Below are positions 23,801-34,522 of a stretch of DNA of 64,000 bases, piece after piece (the first letter of the stretch is position 1; each line of letters opens with the position of its first letter). The notes below the pieces were generated by a model that was not told where the DNA came from, did no database searches, and worked only from the letters and a program-made list of their open reading frames with translations. Both the position numbers and the translations under genes were made by a program. This stretch comes from Todiramphus chloris collaris (lineage: Eukaryota > Chordata > Aves > Coraciiformes > Alcedinidae), in NCBI GenBank assembly GCA_025345505.1, contig JANVCC010000261.1:6279833-6343832 (forward strand), written 5' to 3'.

Positions 23801-24956
23801 TTGAATCTGATGCATTTTAGACCAGAATTCACATGCTGTTAACAGTGATAGTGTTATTAGCTATTGTTTTTTGGACCTGAGCTCCATTCCCTTTATTTCA
23901 CAATTGTTTGCCCGAGGCACCTTGAAAACAGGTCCGTGAGACCACAGAACTTACCCAGTAGCAAAGTCCTGCCAGCTTCCATCCGCAGCCTTTTTAAAGA
24001 CTTTGACAGCTACGTTGGCTGCAGGGCTTCCTCTGACTGCATCCAGCACTTTCACCATCAGGGGGCATTTGGAGTCGACAGCACCGTGGGACACCTTGGG
24101 GAAAGCAGGAGAGGTTCTAGAGGAGCTGTTCACTACCCCTGCAAAAACCTTCTTTGAAACAAGATATGGATTCTTATTGCAGAATTAAAGTTGAAAGCAA
24201 ATTTTTGCCAAACGGTATTCAAAGCTAGTTGGCAAAGATCTTTTTCTTAAAGCAGAGCATCTTAGAGCTTTATGCTGATCCCTTCAGTACCCACACACAC
24301 AAACAGGCACTAACAGGTTGCTTGGTAAATATTTAGAGTTGCATATGGCCCTGGGAAAATATATGAAGTATACCCTTTTGAGGAGGTTACAAATAAGAAA
24401 ATAGTAAATTGCTATAAGTGCAGGCAGAGCATGTTAGCCTAGGAAACCACCAAAGAAATACCTATGAGATCCCGAGGGCTGAAAGCATATTTGTTTCTTA
24501 AACTTCATTATACTATATGGAATCCTTAGTCATACTTCAAAGATATGGCTTTGGTGCTTTAGAGAAGCACTTGTTCGGTGAAGAAGGTAAAGCTGCTTCT
24601 ATAGTGAAGATATAGGGGAGAGTCATAAACTGACAGAAACAGAAATAAAAGGTCACACCTCCTGGGTCCCTGACCTTTTCATAATATCCTAAAATAGTTG
24701 GGTAAATGGGGGGGGGAGAAGTATTCTGAAAAGAATTCTGAAGAAGCTACTTAAAAAATGGTAGTAAAATAATATTCCAGCAAAGCCAAATAGTTACAGA
24801 ATTTCATGGATGAGGAGGATGCTATTCATCTAGAAAATCTAGATTATCATTTTTGTAATGACTCAGTTTGAATAAAAGCAGACTCACCAGTGGTGCAGCT
24901 TCAGAGAAAAATACCAGTCCAGCTAAGAAAACAAAGAGCACAGAGTGAGAGGCCAT
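17728..24956 (-). CDS. TTR: Transthyretin (canonical copy A), complete
   Basis: Four exons (24888-24956, 23955-24094, 19709-19844, 17728-17835) give a 150-aa protein, the length of chicken transthyretin. It is secreted by liver and choroid plexus, forms a homotetramer, carries thyroid hormone in its central channel and binds RBP4-retinol. Visible parts are the signal peptide [20 protein letters not shown] and the long avian N-terminus [14 protein letters not shown]. Next come [66 protein letters not shown] and [16 protein letters not shown]. Cys10, Lys15, Leu17, Glu54, Thr106, Ala108, Leu110, Ser117, Thr119 and Val121 (human numbering) are all conserved, so hormone binding should be intact. 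Introns are about 0.8, 4.1 and 1.9 kb. It lies upstream of, and in the same orientation as, the diverged copy. Confidence 0.97.
19350..19412 (-). mobile_element. CR1 fragment, short
   Basis: The + strand text agaatcatggaatcattt followed by gaaagagccctttaaatgg and atcataaagtcca is the reverse complement of a degraded CR1 3' terminus. It sits in TTR intron 3, about 300 bp from exon 3. Confidence 0.65.
19709..19844 (-). CDS. TTR: TTR exon 3
   Basis: The 136-bp exon with acceptor ccattacag and donor gtaag encodes [36 protein letters not shown] and SPFHEYAD, with Glu54 and the RBP4-contact loop LGLS. Confidence 0.97.
23955..24094 (-). CDS. TTR: TTR exon 2
   Basis: The 140-bp exon after acceptor tttccccaag encodes [38 protein letters not shown] and GSWQDFAT. 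The 5' splice position gives the extended non-mammalian N-terminus; in mammals the acceptor has moved downstream and shortened it. Confidence 0.97.
24888..24956 (-). CDS. TTR: TTR exon 1 (signal peptide)
   Basis: The coding part starts at ATG 24956-24954 and ends before donor gtgagt. It encodes [20 protein letters not shown] plus APL, a secretory signal peptide almost the same as in other birds. Confidence 0.97.
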
Positions 24957-25013
24957 TCTGTTTGCTGTTAGTGAGCCTTGGTGCCAGCAGTTAGGAGCTG
25001 AGAGGATTTGGGA

Positions 25014-25103
25014 TTTTATACCCAATCCTACAACAAAACAGGCTGCTTATTGGGTGCCCATATGACTCCAAATCTGCTGATTCTGATTATTTGCTTAGTA
25101 AAC
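25014..25103 (-). promoter_or_regulatory. TTR: TTR proximal promoter: TATA box and FOXA/HNF sites
   Basis: On the - strand TATAAAA (25014-25020) lies about 58 bp upstream of the ATG. The block gcccatatgact (+ strand, 25056-25067) is shared with the paralogue. The element GTTTACTAAGCAAATAATCA (25084-25103), followed towards the gene by GAATCAGCAG, closely resembles the strong FOXA/HNF-3 region of mammalian TTR promoters in sequence and spacing. Confidence 0.75.
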
Positions 25104-28100
25104 CATCCAATCCTAGATTCAGTCCATGAATAGCACTGCCATTGCAGTCAAGGGAAGGACTGCAGGATCACTAGAGCAAAGAGAATAAGTAACGGACACA
25201 AACATGACCCTTGCCTGGGGAGATTAGACTCGTAGAAAGCCCTCCACAGGTTAATGTAAATGGCCTTTGTTTGCCCACCAGTCTAACCAGTTCTAGGAGA
25301 TCTTCTTTACCTTGCCCTGAGGTTGTGCAGGATAATGCACCAATGCTTTCTCTGCACCTGCTCCCTGCTGCTTCTCGGTGTATTCCATGCTTTCTGAAGA
25401 GCAGTCAGATGCAGACTCAGTATGAGTGATGGAGTTTGTTCATTGTCTGGCCCAAGCAGTATTAATGGTCCATACTGGGAGACAGGTTCCCAAGCAGTTC
25501 CCTTGCTTGTTTAAAAGAAGCAAATGTTTCTTTTGAAACCTAATTTGGATAGGATCTGACAACATGCTGCCTCTCAGCAGAAGTTCCTAAGGATTCATCT
25601 TGCCTAGTCTGCAGGTAGACACTGAGAAGAGACCTGGAGAGATCTGTCCCCTTGGGAAGAAAAAGGTGTAAGAAAATTGAAATGAGTCCTCTCTTGCTCC
25701 AAGTACTCCAGAAAGACCCGAGGTAGCTAGCATAGACTGGTAGCTTAAGCTAACGTCCAACTAATATCCTTGTTGCCAAACTCCTCTTGTACTGGAAATG
25801 TTACTGTTATGCTCTGAAATGTACATTTAGATAAGAGGTTTTTCACAGGGGAACTCAGCCACAACATAAGTTGGAAGGGGATGATGTCAGCTGGGGCAGT
25901 AGGCATGGTGTGGCTGGGTCTCTGCAGCTGCATCATATAAAAATTGCCCATAATGTAACCTGAGCTGGTTGAGAGAGGAAAAAAAAGCCCTCTTTGGCAT
26001 TTTCTTTCACCCATGTCCTAAACAACCTTAAGCCTACAGGAGCTGGTGTGCTTAGTTTTCACTGATTTCTCAGTATCCTAACAAAAAGCAATTTTGCCTC
26101 TTAATTTGAATAGGATTATGTTGAAGGTCATGGTGGGAAGTCATGGATGGTCTTTTCCAGTGGCTTTCATGCCTTCAGGCTGCTTTATGCAGTTCTCTTT
26201 AGGAAAAGTTGGGTTTTTTTTTTTAAAAAAATCTATATTACAGTAATCTCTTGAACTGAGATCAAAGTGCCCTTTGTACTTTACAGCAAAGCAGGCTCAT
26301 ACGTAGGTAGCAGTCTGTGCTCTTTTTGCATGCATGTCAAAGTCAATGCAAGGTGGCCAGCAGTAACAAATCCTGCTACGATCATGCTTGTGGGATGTAT
26401 TCAGATCTTGGAGTTGTGAATACTGTTGTTAGTCCTGTGCATCACAGTTTACTTCTTTTGCTCTCATTGTAAATATTTCTCTGGCACAGTAAAGCTTTGT
26501 ATGCCAAGAAGAAGAATGACCTGTATTCTAGTGCAAGCAGACCATCTTCCTATTTCCTAGCAGCTGTTCTGCAAGGAGAGAATGCCAAGGAGCTAATGAT
26601 ATTGGCACCTGCCTGCACCTGAAATTGCTCTCCTATAGGAGAATAACTTAAAAATTAATTCTTTTTCCTAGGTTTTCCCACACAGTAGCAGTTTCTGAAA
26701 AATTTGGTCTACAGGGATAGTACATTTCAGCTGCCCATATTATCTGTTTTATCCTCTTTTATAACCTTTTGGCAGGTAGTTTTCAAAGTGGATAAAGAGC
26801 ATGAAAAATTCTAATACCAAACATGAATTTTTTTTTTCTTTTTTTTTTTTTGTCTTTCACTGTTTTGTTTGTTTGGTTTTTAATCTTCACTCCCATACAT
26901 AGCCTAGGTAGGGATCCTCTGATGATTAACAGGGGCACCATTCTAAAGGGAAATTAGACTTTGTGTGTGTTTGTGAATCTCCACTCACATATTTTGCAGA
27001 TAACTAAGTTATTGCTGTAAGTTCTAAGATAGGAGTGGACATAGTGAGAAGGTAAACAAAAAAGCCTGTATTATTTCTCTGATTTGGAAGGCCATGGAGC
27101 ATCTAGAAGTTATATAGAATTCAATTAAAATCCCATGTGAACCTAACAAATCTATCACCTAGTGAAACGAATGCTAGGTAGACCTTCCTCCTTCCATTGC
27201 CAGCCTCAACTTGAAAGCAGAATATGCTAATGCTTTCTGTGAAACCTATGGGAGCGCTCAGGAATTTGGAATAGCTGGCTAAGAAGAATGATGAGCAGAG
27301 TACTTGCCAAAAGAAAAAAGGTATCTGTTCAGCAGCAGAAGATGTAACTAAAGAGAAGGGAGAGGCTCCCACTTGGCTGTTTTTTACATGGACATGATGG
27401 TTCTAGAGCCACCATTCTCCTGGTTGCGTTTGCTTGGTACGGGCAGAGTTTTTTACATTTGTATCCAACTCAATTCTCAAATTTTACAGAATGTACCAAC
27501 CTCAGTGAATTGAATTTTACTGCCTTGGGGAGAATCAACACACGATTGCGGGAGAGGAAAGGAGAAAGGGGACAGTTGAGCATCCAACAAGTGCTGATTG
27601 TTGTTTGTCTGTGGTTCTTAAACCCTTTCTGTGCAATGTCAGTCTTGGTTATATCACCAATATAGAGATAGTGTAAAGCTATCTGGGGACTGGGGGACAC
27701 AGCAAACCCAGGAGGGGTGATCACCCAGCATGCAGGGTGATTAGGGGGCCAGAGAAGAGAAAGGCAGAGTCCCTGGTGTGCACAGTAGCCTCAGCCTTGT
27801 GGAAGCTGAGACGTGTGAGACCTCCAGTTATGGAAAAATGTAGATAATCCTCAAATATGTAAATGCTTTAAGGCTTATCTGAATTCCAAATCAGTTGAAG
27901 TTCATCTCTGAAGAATTAGAATTAATGCCTGTTTTTAATGAAAGTGTGTTCCCTGCTTGGAGCATTACAATGTTCAGGTCAAGAACAAACATGTCCTGCT
28001 AATACTCTTGTTTATGTCAAGGATTTTTCCAACTGTGCTGCAGTGTCTGTCTCTCTCTTCCATAGAGTCTCACACACTTGTACTTGTTTTACATAGATAA

Positions 28101-31100
28101 GCTCCTTACTCTCTGCTCCATTCCCTTCTATTCAATTTTATTTAAAAAGCCAACTGCTTCTACATGACAAAGTGCTCAGACAGGCTGGAATACCTGACTT
28201 TGACCATAAAACCCCCTAAGCTGCTCCTGGGACATTGGAGTGAAAGGGGCTGATAGATGGTAAGCCATGCAGTAATCTGGATAGATTTCTCTAGGACTTT
28301 CCAAAGAACTAATGAATTCCTGAGCTCTGAAAAAGTCCTTTCTATAGTATAGAGACCTGAACGTGACAACTTCTTTCACTTTTCTGGACTAGCATTCCAT
28401 AGAGACTTATAGCAGAAGACCTGAGGTTTACCACTTGAAGCAAGTTTGCCTGAATTTTCTGAACTAGAGTCCAGAATTCTCTTGAGTTTTAGTCCAGGTT
28501 TCTGCCACTGAGTTGCTGTGGCAGAGCTCTGGCAGATCAGCAAGTGCTCACTACAGTACCTGCTGGAGCCAGCGAGAGATTTTCTGTTGATTTCACTCTT
28601 TGCTAATGAGGTAATATTTTCCCTCCCTGCAAAGCCAGGGATAATACTTTTCTAATTAAAAAAATGTGCTCAGGGAGGTTCATGTTTGAGCTTGAGTTTC
28701 AGTTGGTAAAGAATTGCATCAAAAATAGTGGCATTTCAGGTGTGTGCATGTTTGTCAGCCTGCTGCCCATTTTGATTCTCTATGGGGAATTTGGCTGTAT
28801 TTAGAGTTTTACTGATCATTCTCAGAGGCCTTTCTTTGTTCATAGGACTAACACTGACTATTTTAATGGAAAGTAAGGAAACACTACTGATCTTAAACAG
28901 GGAACATAAGAAAATCATCCTTATTTTGTATCCTATATCAAATCCAGTTAATTTGAGAATAAGGAAATGTAAACTGTTAACGAATAATTTAGAAGGCAGA
29001 TGGGTTGCTTCAGGCTGCAGGTATAAAAGCTCAGTTTTTGATCATTTCAAGGTTATGTCCAAGAAGCATGCTGGGACATAGCCCAAAAATTCAAAAAAAA
29101 AGAAACACCTAAATAGTTGATCACTGCTTTGGGACATTTGTAAGGTATGAATTCACCTGGCACCTGCTCCTCTCAGCAGGCTTTTGCTTTTCAGTGTTTA
29201 AACTTGAAGGTCACTGGGCACAGATGACTTTGCGGTACTACTTCATTAGCTACCCCTATAGTCCCTGTGATCCCTCTAAAACAAACTTCTCTTCTTCAAC
29301 TTTAATATGTATTCATGTCTACATACTAATCCATCAGTCTAGACGAGTGATTGCAAAAAATAACCCCCACAAAACCCACAAATCGATTTAAACACAAAGC
29401 AAACTGAATAACCTTGTGCCAGCCCGATGCCTTAGCCTTTCTTATTGCTGAAAGATGCTTGGAACTTACTGTGAGATCAATGTTTTTAAAGGTCAGTTTC
29501 TTTGTTAGCAAAATTACTAGATGGTTCAGGTTATAAATATTTTTTTGGTCCCCTTCTTCCAGTAAGAGGTACACAGTAAATCTACAAGATGATGCAATTG
29601 TTTCTTGTAGTAAAAAACATGCACAGGGGCCACTATTTTCATAGGTCTTAGCTAAGCTCTTTGGGGAGTGTACAAGATATATTTTTTTAAAGGAATCTCA
29701 GTTTATTCTCAGTGGACTGCAGGTGTCAAATGAATAATCAGGTCAGGCATGACAATGAAAATCTAGCTATTATGACCCTAGCAATTATGACGATTAAAAA
29801 GATTCTGTAGGGTTAAATTATAATCTTTTCTTAGGTTCTCTATGTATTTGCTGAAGCTATTGCAGCTTTGCACTTTGCTCAGCATCTTGCTGTTCAAGAT
29901 TGTGAAATGCTGAGTCTAAGGCACTTCATTCTGGTACCTGAATACAAATAGTTGTGTGGAAATGCCTGTTTTTGTAGCAGGCAGGGCCACCTAGGTAGTC
30001 TCTTCAAAAGCTTCTTCAAATTTGCACAGGGCCAAATTAGTCATCAGTTAATGGCTAATCATCCTATAATGTCATTTAAATTACTTGGGTCTTTCTTTAG
30101 TGGTGATCAATATACCTCAGTTACCTCGTGGACTCGTGCGGGTGCAGCTTGGATGTGAACTGTCACCCTGGAATAAACCCACTGGGCACGCTGTTGGGAG
30201 GGAAGCCACCAAGTTCCAGCGACAGTCACGCATCTATGCCTTTCTTTTTATTAATTGAACCGGTGCCTGCTTCCTGCCAAAAGCTCTGAGGAATGCTGGA
30301 CTAATCATTTGATCTCAGAAACAGTGTTCCTCTATTTACCATGGGCTTCACTGAACTTTTCCACTGGCTTCCAAGTACGTTTACCAGTGTCACTCGTCTG
30401 GTAAAAATGAAAATAGATCTGAGAGGAAGCAGCCTTTTCTGTTGAGGGACAGAAAGAAAAAGGTATCCTAAAAGGGCAGGAATAGAGCAGATTATGACTT
30501 TTATGTACAATACAGTAATAACAGCTGGATTTTTGTTGGGGTATTTTGTCTTTTTTCTCTTCCTCAGCTTCTGAGTGTACTGCAGTGTTTCAAGGAGAAA
30601 AACTGCTGAAGAAGGGCTACACACTCCTATGCTGTGGAACCCGCAAACAGTGTGATGCAGAAGAAAAGAGTTAATAGCTATTGTAGACTGGCCACTGCTC
30701 TTAGACAAGCTTACCTGAGCCAAAAGCTGTTGCTGGTTATACCTGTAGTAGATGTGAAAGCCAACTCTGTGAGCAAAGTGAGAACTAGGTGGGGAAGGCA
30801 TACTATAAAAATATATGAGTAGCTCTGAGGTTCCTAATGCTTCTCACTATGTTTCCAGTCAGTCAAGATGGTTTTGTGCTAGGTAGGACAGAACTCATTT
30901 GTACACTTTGAAATGCCGTGGCCTACGTGAGCCAACAGGAGGGTAGCTGGGTGGATTGTAAGGGAAAATGTAGCTTCTGCTTGTGCTCCTGCAGGTGAAT
31001 ACAGAAACTCTCCAGTGTGAATTCTGTATGAAGTGCTGTCTGCTTACGTAATTGCAAACACAGATTGCTGCTTTAGAGGGATGGACAAAGGCAATGGGTA

Positions 31101-34100
31101 TGCTTTTCCCTGATGAAGCATTTGTGGTTATAACCCCCTTTACCTGCTGCCAGCCAAGCTGGGAGATGGAATTCTAATTGCCTAACAGGTACCTGCTCAG
31201 GCTCAGTGCAAGCTTGTGAATAGCCGAGTGCAATGCTTGCTGAGGATAAAAATAGCAGTTTCTTTGCACCCGATCTCTGAACCAGGTTCAGAACATCTTT
31301 TGTAGCACAAACCCAAAACATGTATCAGCTGAGGCTACAACTTCGCTGTATTTATGGCTGTTGTGCCACTGTTCAAGATCTACAATCACAGCTATTATAA
31401 AATCTGGTTTTTGCAGTTGGGGTTTGCATTTTAACCTTGCCTTTCATCTGTGTGTGTTCTTCCTGGGGAGCATATAGCTTCTTTTTCTTGGTCTGCATAG
31501 TATATGGGCCCAGTGCATACCATTGCATACCAAAACTGTTCGGTCACAGGATGGTCCAGGGCTTGTTCTGCATCCAGGGATGCTTTATCAGTAACAGTAA
31601 TGAAACAGAGTCCTGCTCTAAGATTAGGACAAACTGAAGCAGAACAACCACCACCTTATCCAGCAGACCCTCTGTGTGTCATGCAGTAGGTAGTGTCCAG
31701 AGGATGGGACAGTAGCTGGGTTCCAGCAGCCAGTTGGATCTCTGCTACAGTTAGGGGAAAAGATGTATTATCTGTACTCAAATCAGAGAGGTAGGAAGTT
31801 TGAGTTCCTATCTCCAGCAGCTGGTTTTACAAACCTGGGGTCCACATAGTGTTTTAAAATATTTTGTAAAAAACCCTCTGTGCAAGGGGAGTGATCTGCA
31901 GTGCTGGATGAGCGTGGAGCTATTGGGGAAATTATTCCCACTGATCACTCTCAGGGGCTGGAGAGGTCTCAAACAACTTTCTGTGAAGGTTCATTTTCCT
32001 TGCTCATAGCAATTCAAGCTGTCCAAAGGATCCCCTGATGCTGGATATTTGCCCTCTGAATGCTGTAGATCAATGAATTCAGTATAAACCCACAAGTCTT
32101 TCATATTCAGGCAATTAGTGTAAACCATTCTCCTTGCTTGGCTTTAAAATCTGTACATTCTCTAATGCAAATTATGCTGTAGGATGTACCAGTAAAACAC
32201 GTCTAGATTGTGTTTACCTTTTGGGACAGTTTTTGTTCCTTCAGAAGTTGAGCTTGGGTTTTCCAAATCTCTGAGGAATTCAGTGTTGCTTGACTAAAGT
32301 ACCTCCAAGCAGCTCTGGAGTCCTTACAGTATGGACTGTGATTGTTGAATTGGCCCTTCTACCAGCAGTTCCCAGACAGGAGCTGACTCTCCTCATCACC
32401 CTAGTGTTCATGCAGGACTGATCTGGGGGCCACACCAGGCCTTCTGCCCAAAGGCATCTGCCAGGTAGCATGTAGAGCCCACTCTGTCTGTAGGGCAGGA
32501 CTGAGGTCCCTGCACTGCTACATGATGCAGTGCACAGCATCCCACATCCTCCTGGAACTGCATCACGGCCCGTAATACTGGAGCCACTGGAAACCAGCTT
32601 AGGGAAATAGGTACTGGTAGATGAAATTCATTTAATCCTCCTCATCTCTGTGATTTTTCCCTCTAAGTGTGTTTCAAAGGAATTTTAATCCCCTTTCATG
32701 TAGGCCAGAGAAGGCAGCAAGGCAAGCAGCTTGTCTGCACCTAGCAGAATAGTTACCACTCTGTACATTCACAGACTGCCTTAACTAGCTCTCAAGTGTG
32801 GATCTGGCAAAATGCTTTGAAATACCACATTGAAATCCTTATCCAGTCTTGCTAATTGTTGCCCAGTAGAGGACAAAATACTTAGGCACTCTGGATTTTC
32901 TTTATTCTGCTTTCCTTCATGCAATTTAAAAGATTCCCTCTCTCCTCAGTATTAGACTCCTCTGCACTATTGGCTACTGCTTTGTACTGGTGATTTCCCA
33001 TGAACTAACTAACACTGGTAGTTACTGGGCTCCTGGTGACAGGGAAAAAGTAAATTTTAGCTTTTTCTTTAAAGGTGCTACTTGGCAAGTAGGTACTTTA
33101 GTCTTGGAAAAATGATGAAAGAAGCACAGCCTGAGATGGGCAAAACCAGCAAGTAACTGCATCCCCCCACTGTTATCTGGGGCATATTTGACTATAGTCA
33201 GAACTGTAGATCTTTTATTAGTATCAGCTTGATGAGTCTATTGAAGTTCCTCCACAAAGTACAAAAAATCGTATTAAAAGAGGAACACACTCTAATTTTA
33301 CTCCTTCTTTGTGCCATTATGTGGGGAAGGCTGTAAATAGCACAAGTGTGTAATTGCTGGTCACACCTCTTTCTGTTGAGCAATTTGTCTTTTTTTTTTT
33401 GTCTTTTTTTACACCCAGGGTTGGCATGCAGAAGTTAGGGAAAAGTCAGTGCATGAAATCACTGAGCTATATGTAGCATATGAGACTTCTTCAGCCCTCT
33501 GCCCAGAGTGGCAAGCACAACTGCATGCTGCAGACACACAGGGGGCTTGTGGATGGTGAGGTGTTCCCTGCAGAGGTCCCTAAGTACTCGGGTGACATCT
33601 ACCAACACTTGCCCTGAGAAACTACCCCCTGCACTCTTCTGGAAGCCAGAACTTCACCAGCTGTTCTTTTCACCCAACCACCCAAAAAAATTAGAAGGGA
33701 GGTAGGAGAATGTCCTGTTATGCCCTTCCTGTTCACCTGCTGTCAGCTCCTTCCCAGTGGAACATGGTGTGGCACCCAATGGCTGCAGAGCTTTGCAGCC
33801 CCCTGGGCTTGACCAGTGCCACCACAGTTGGTTTGGCCTGGGAGTCAATGGTTCCAGCACCCTGAAGCAGTCATGTTGTGGTACAAAGTGACTCTGTTAA
33901 ACAGGGTTCATGGGTCTGGTATAGGCCAGTGTTACTTGCTCAGCTTCAGAGCAAAACTTCACTGTAAAAATAAAAAAAAAAAAAAAAGCCATGTCCTTGG
34001 CTGAAGATAAACAAACCCAGTAAAACAAAGTTAATCCTTGTAAAATGTAAATATTAAATTAAACTTCCATTTTAACAGCACATTTGAGTCTGTTGCCCTT

Positions 34101-34452
34101 TGCCTGGAATACCTCCCTCTTCTCTGCTGCTGGGCAGCACCACTGGGATGAGTTCCATGGTACGGGGAACAAAGTGCTCAAGGTGGGAGGAAGCTCACGT
34201 TGCTCGAGTCCTGTCTCTGAGGATCACAACACATGCAAAGAAAAAAGCATCTGAGCTGGGCTATGGGGAAGAGTCTGCTGAAGGACAAGCAGGACATGCA
34301 GCCTTGCCAGCTGCTCCAGGATGCAGCTGAGCCTGGCTGTTGGGCACTTTCTAGTATGTCTTTTACCTGCCTCTGTGCCCCAAAAATGACAGCAACATTG
34401 CATAGGATGATGGCTCCTCTGGCTGCTCCAGACGCTCTAGAGAAAAAGCACA

Positions 34453-34522
34453 GAAGGAAAAAAAAAAAAAAAAAAAGAAGAAAAAGAAGGAAAAAAGGTA
34501 AGAAGGAGATGGAAAAAAGAGG
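34453..34522 (+). repeat. Polypurine A/AAG tract
   Basis: About 70 bases of almost pure purine, beginning with a run of about 19 A and continuing in AAG/AAGG units. Overlapping frames made of Lys/Arg or Phe repeats are artefacts of this tract. Confidence 0.85.

Noticed and set aside
30301-30801. 166-codon frame on the - strand
   Set aside because: No domain, no splice or promoter context, and composition like translated A+T-rich non-coding DNA.
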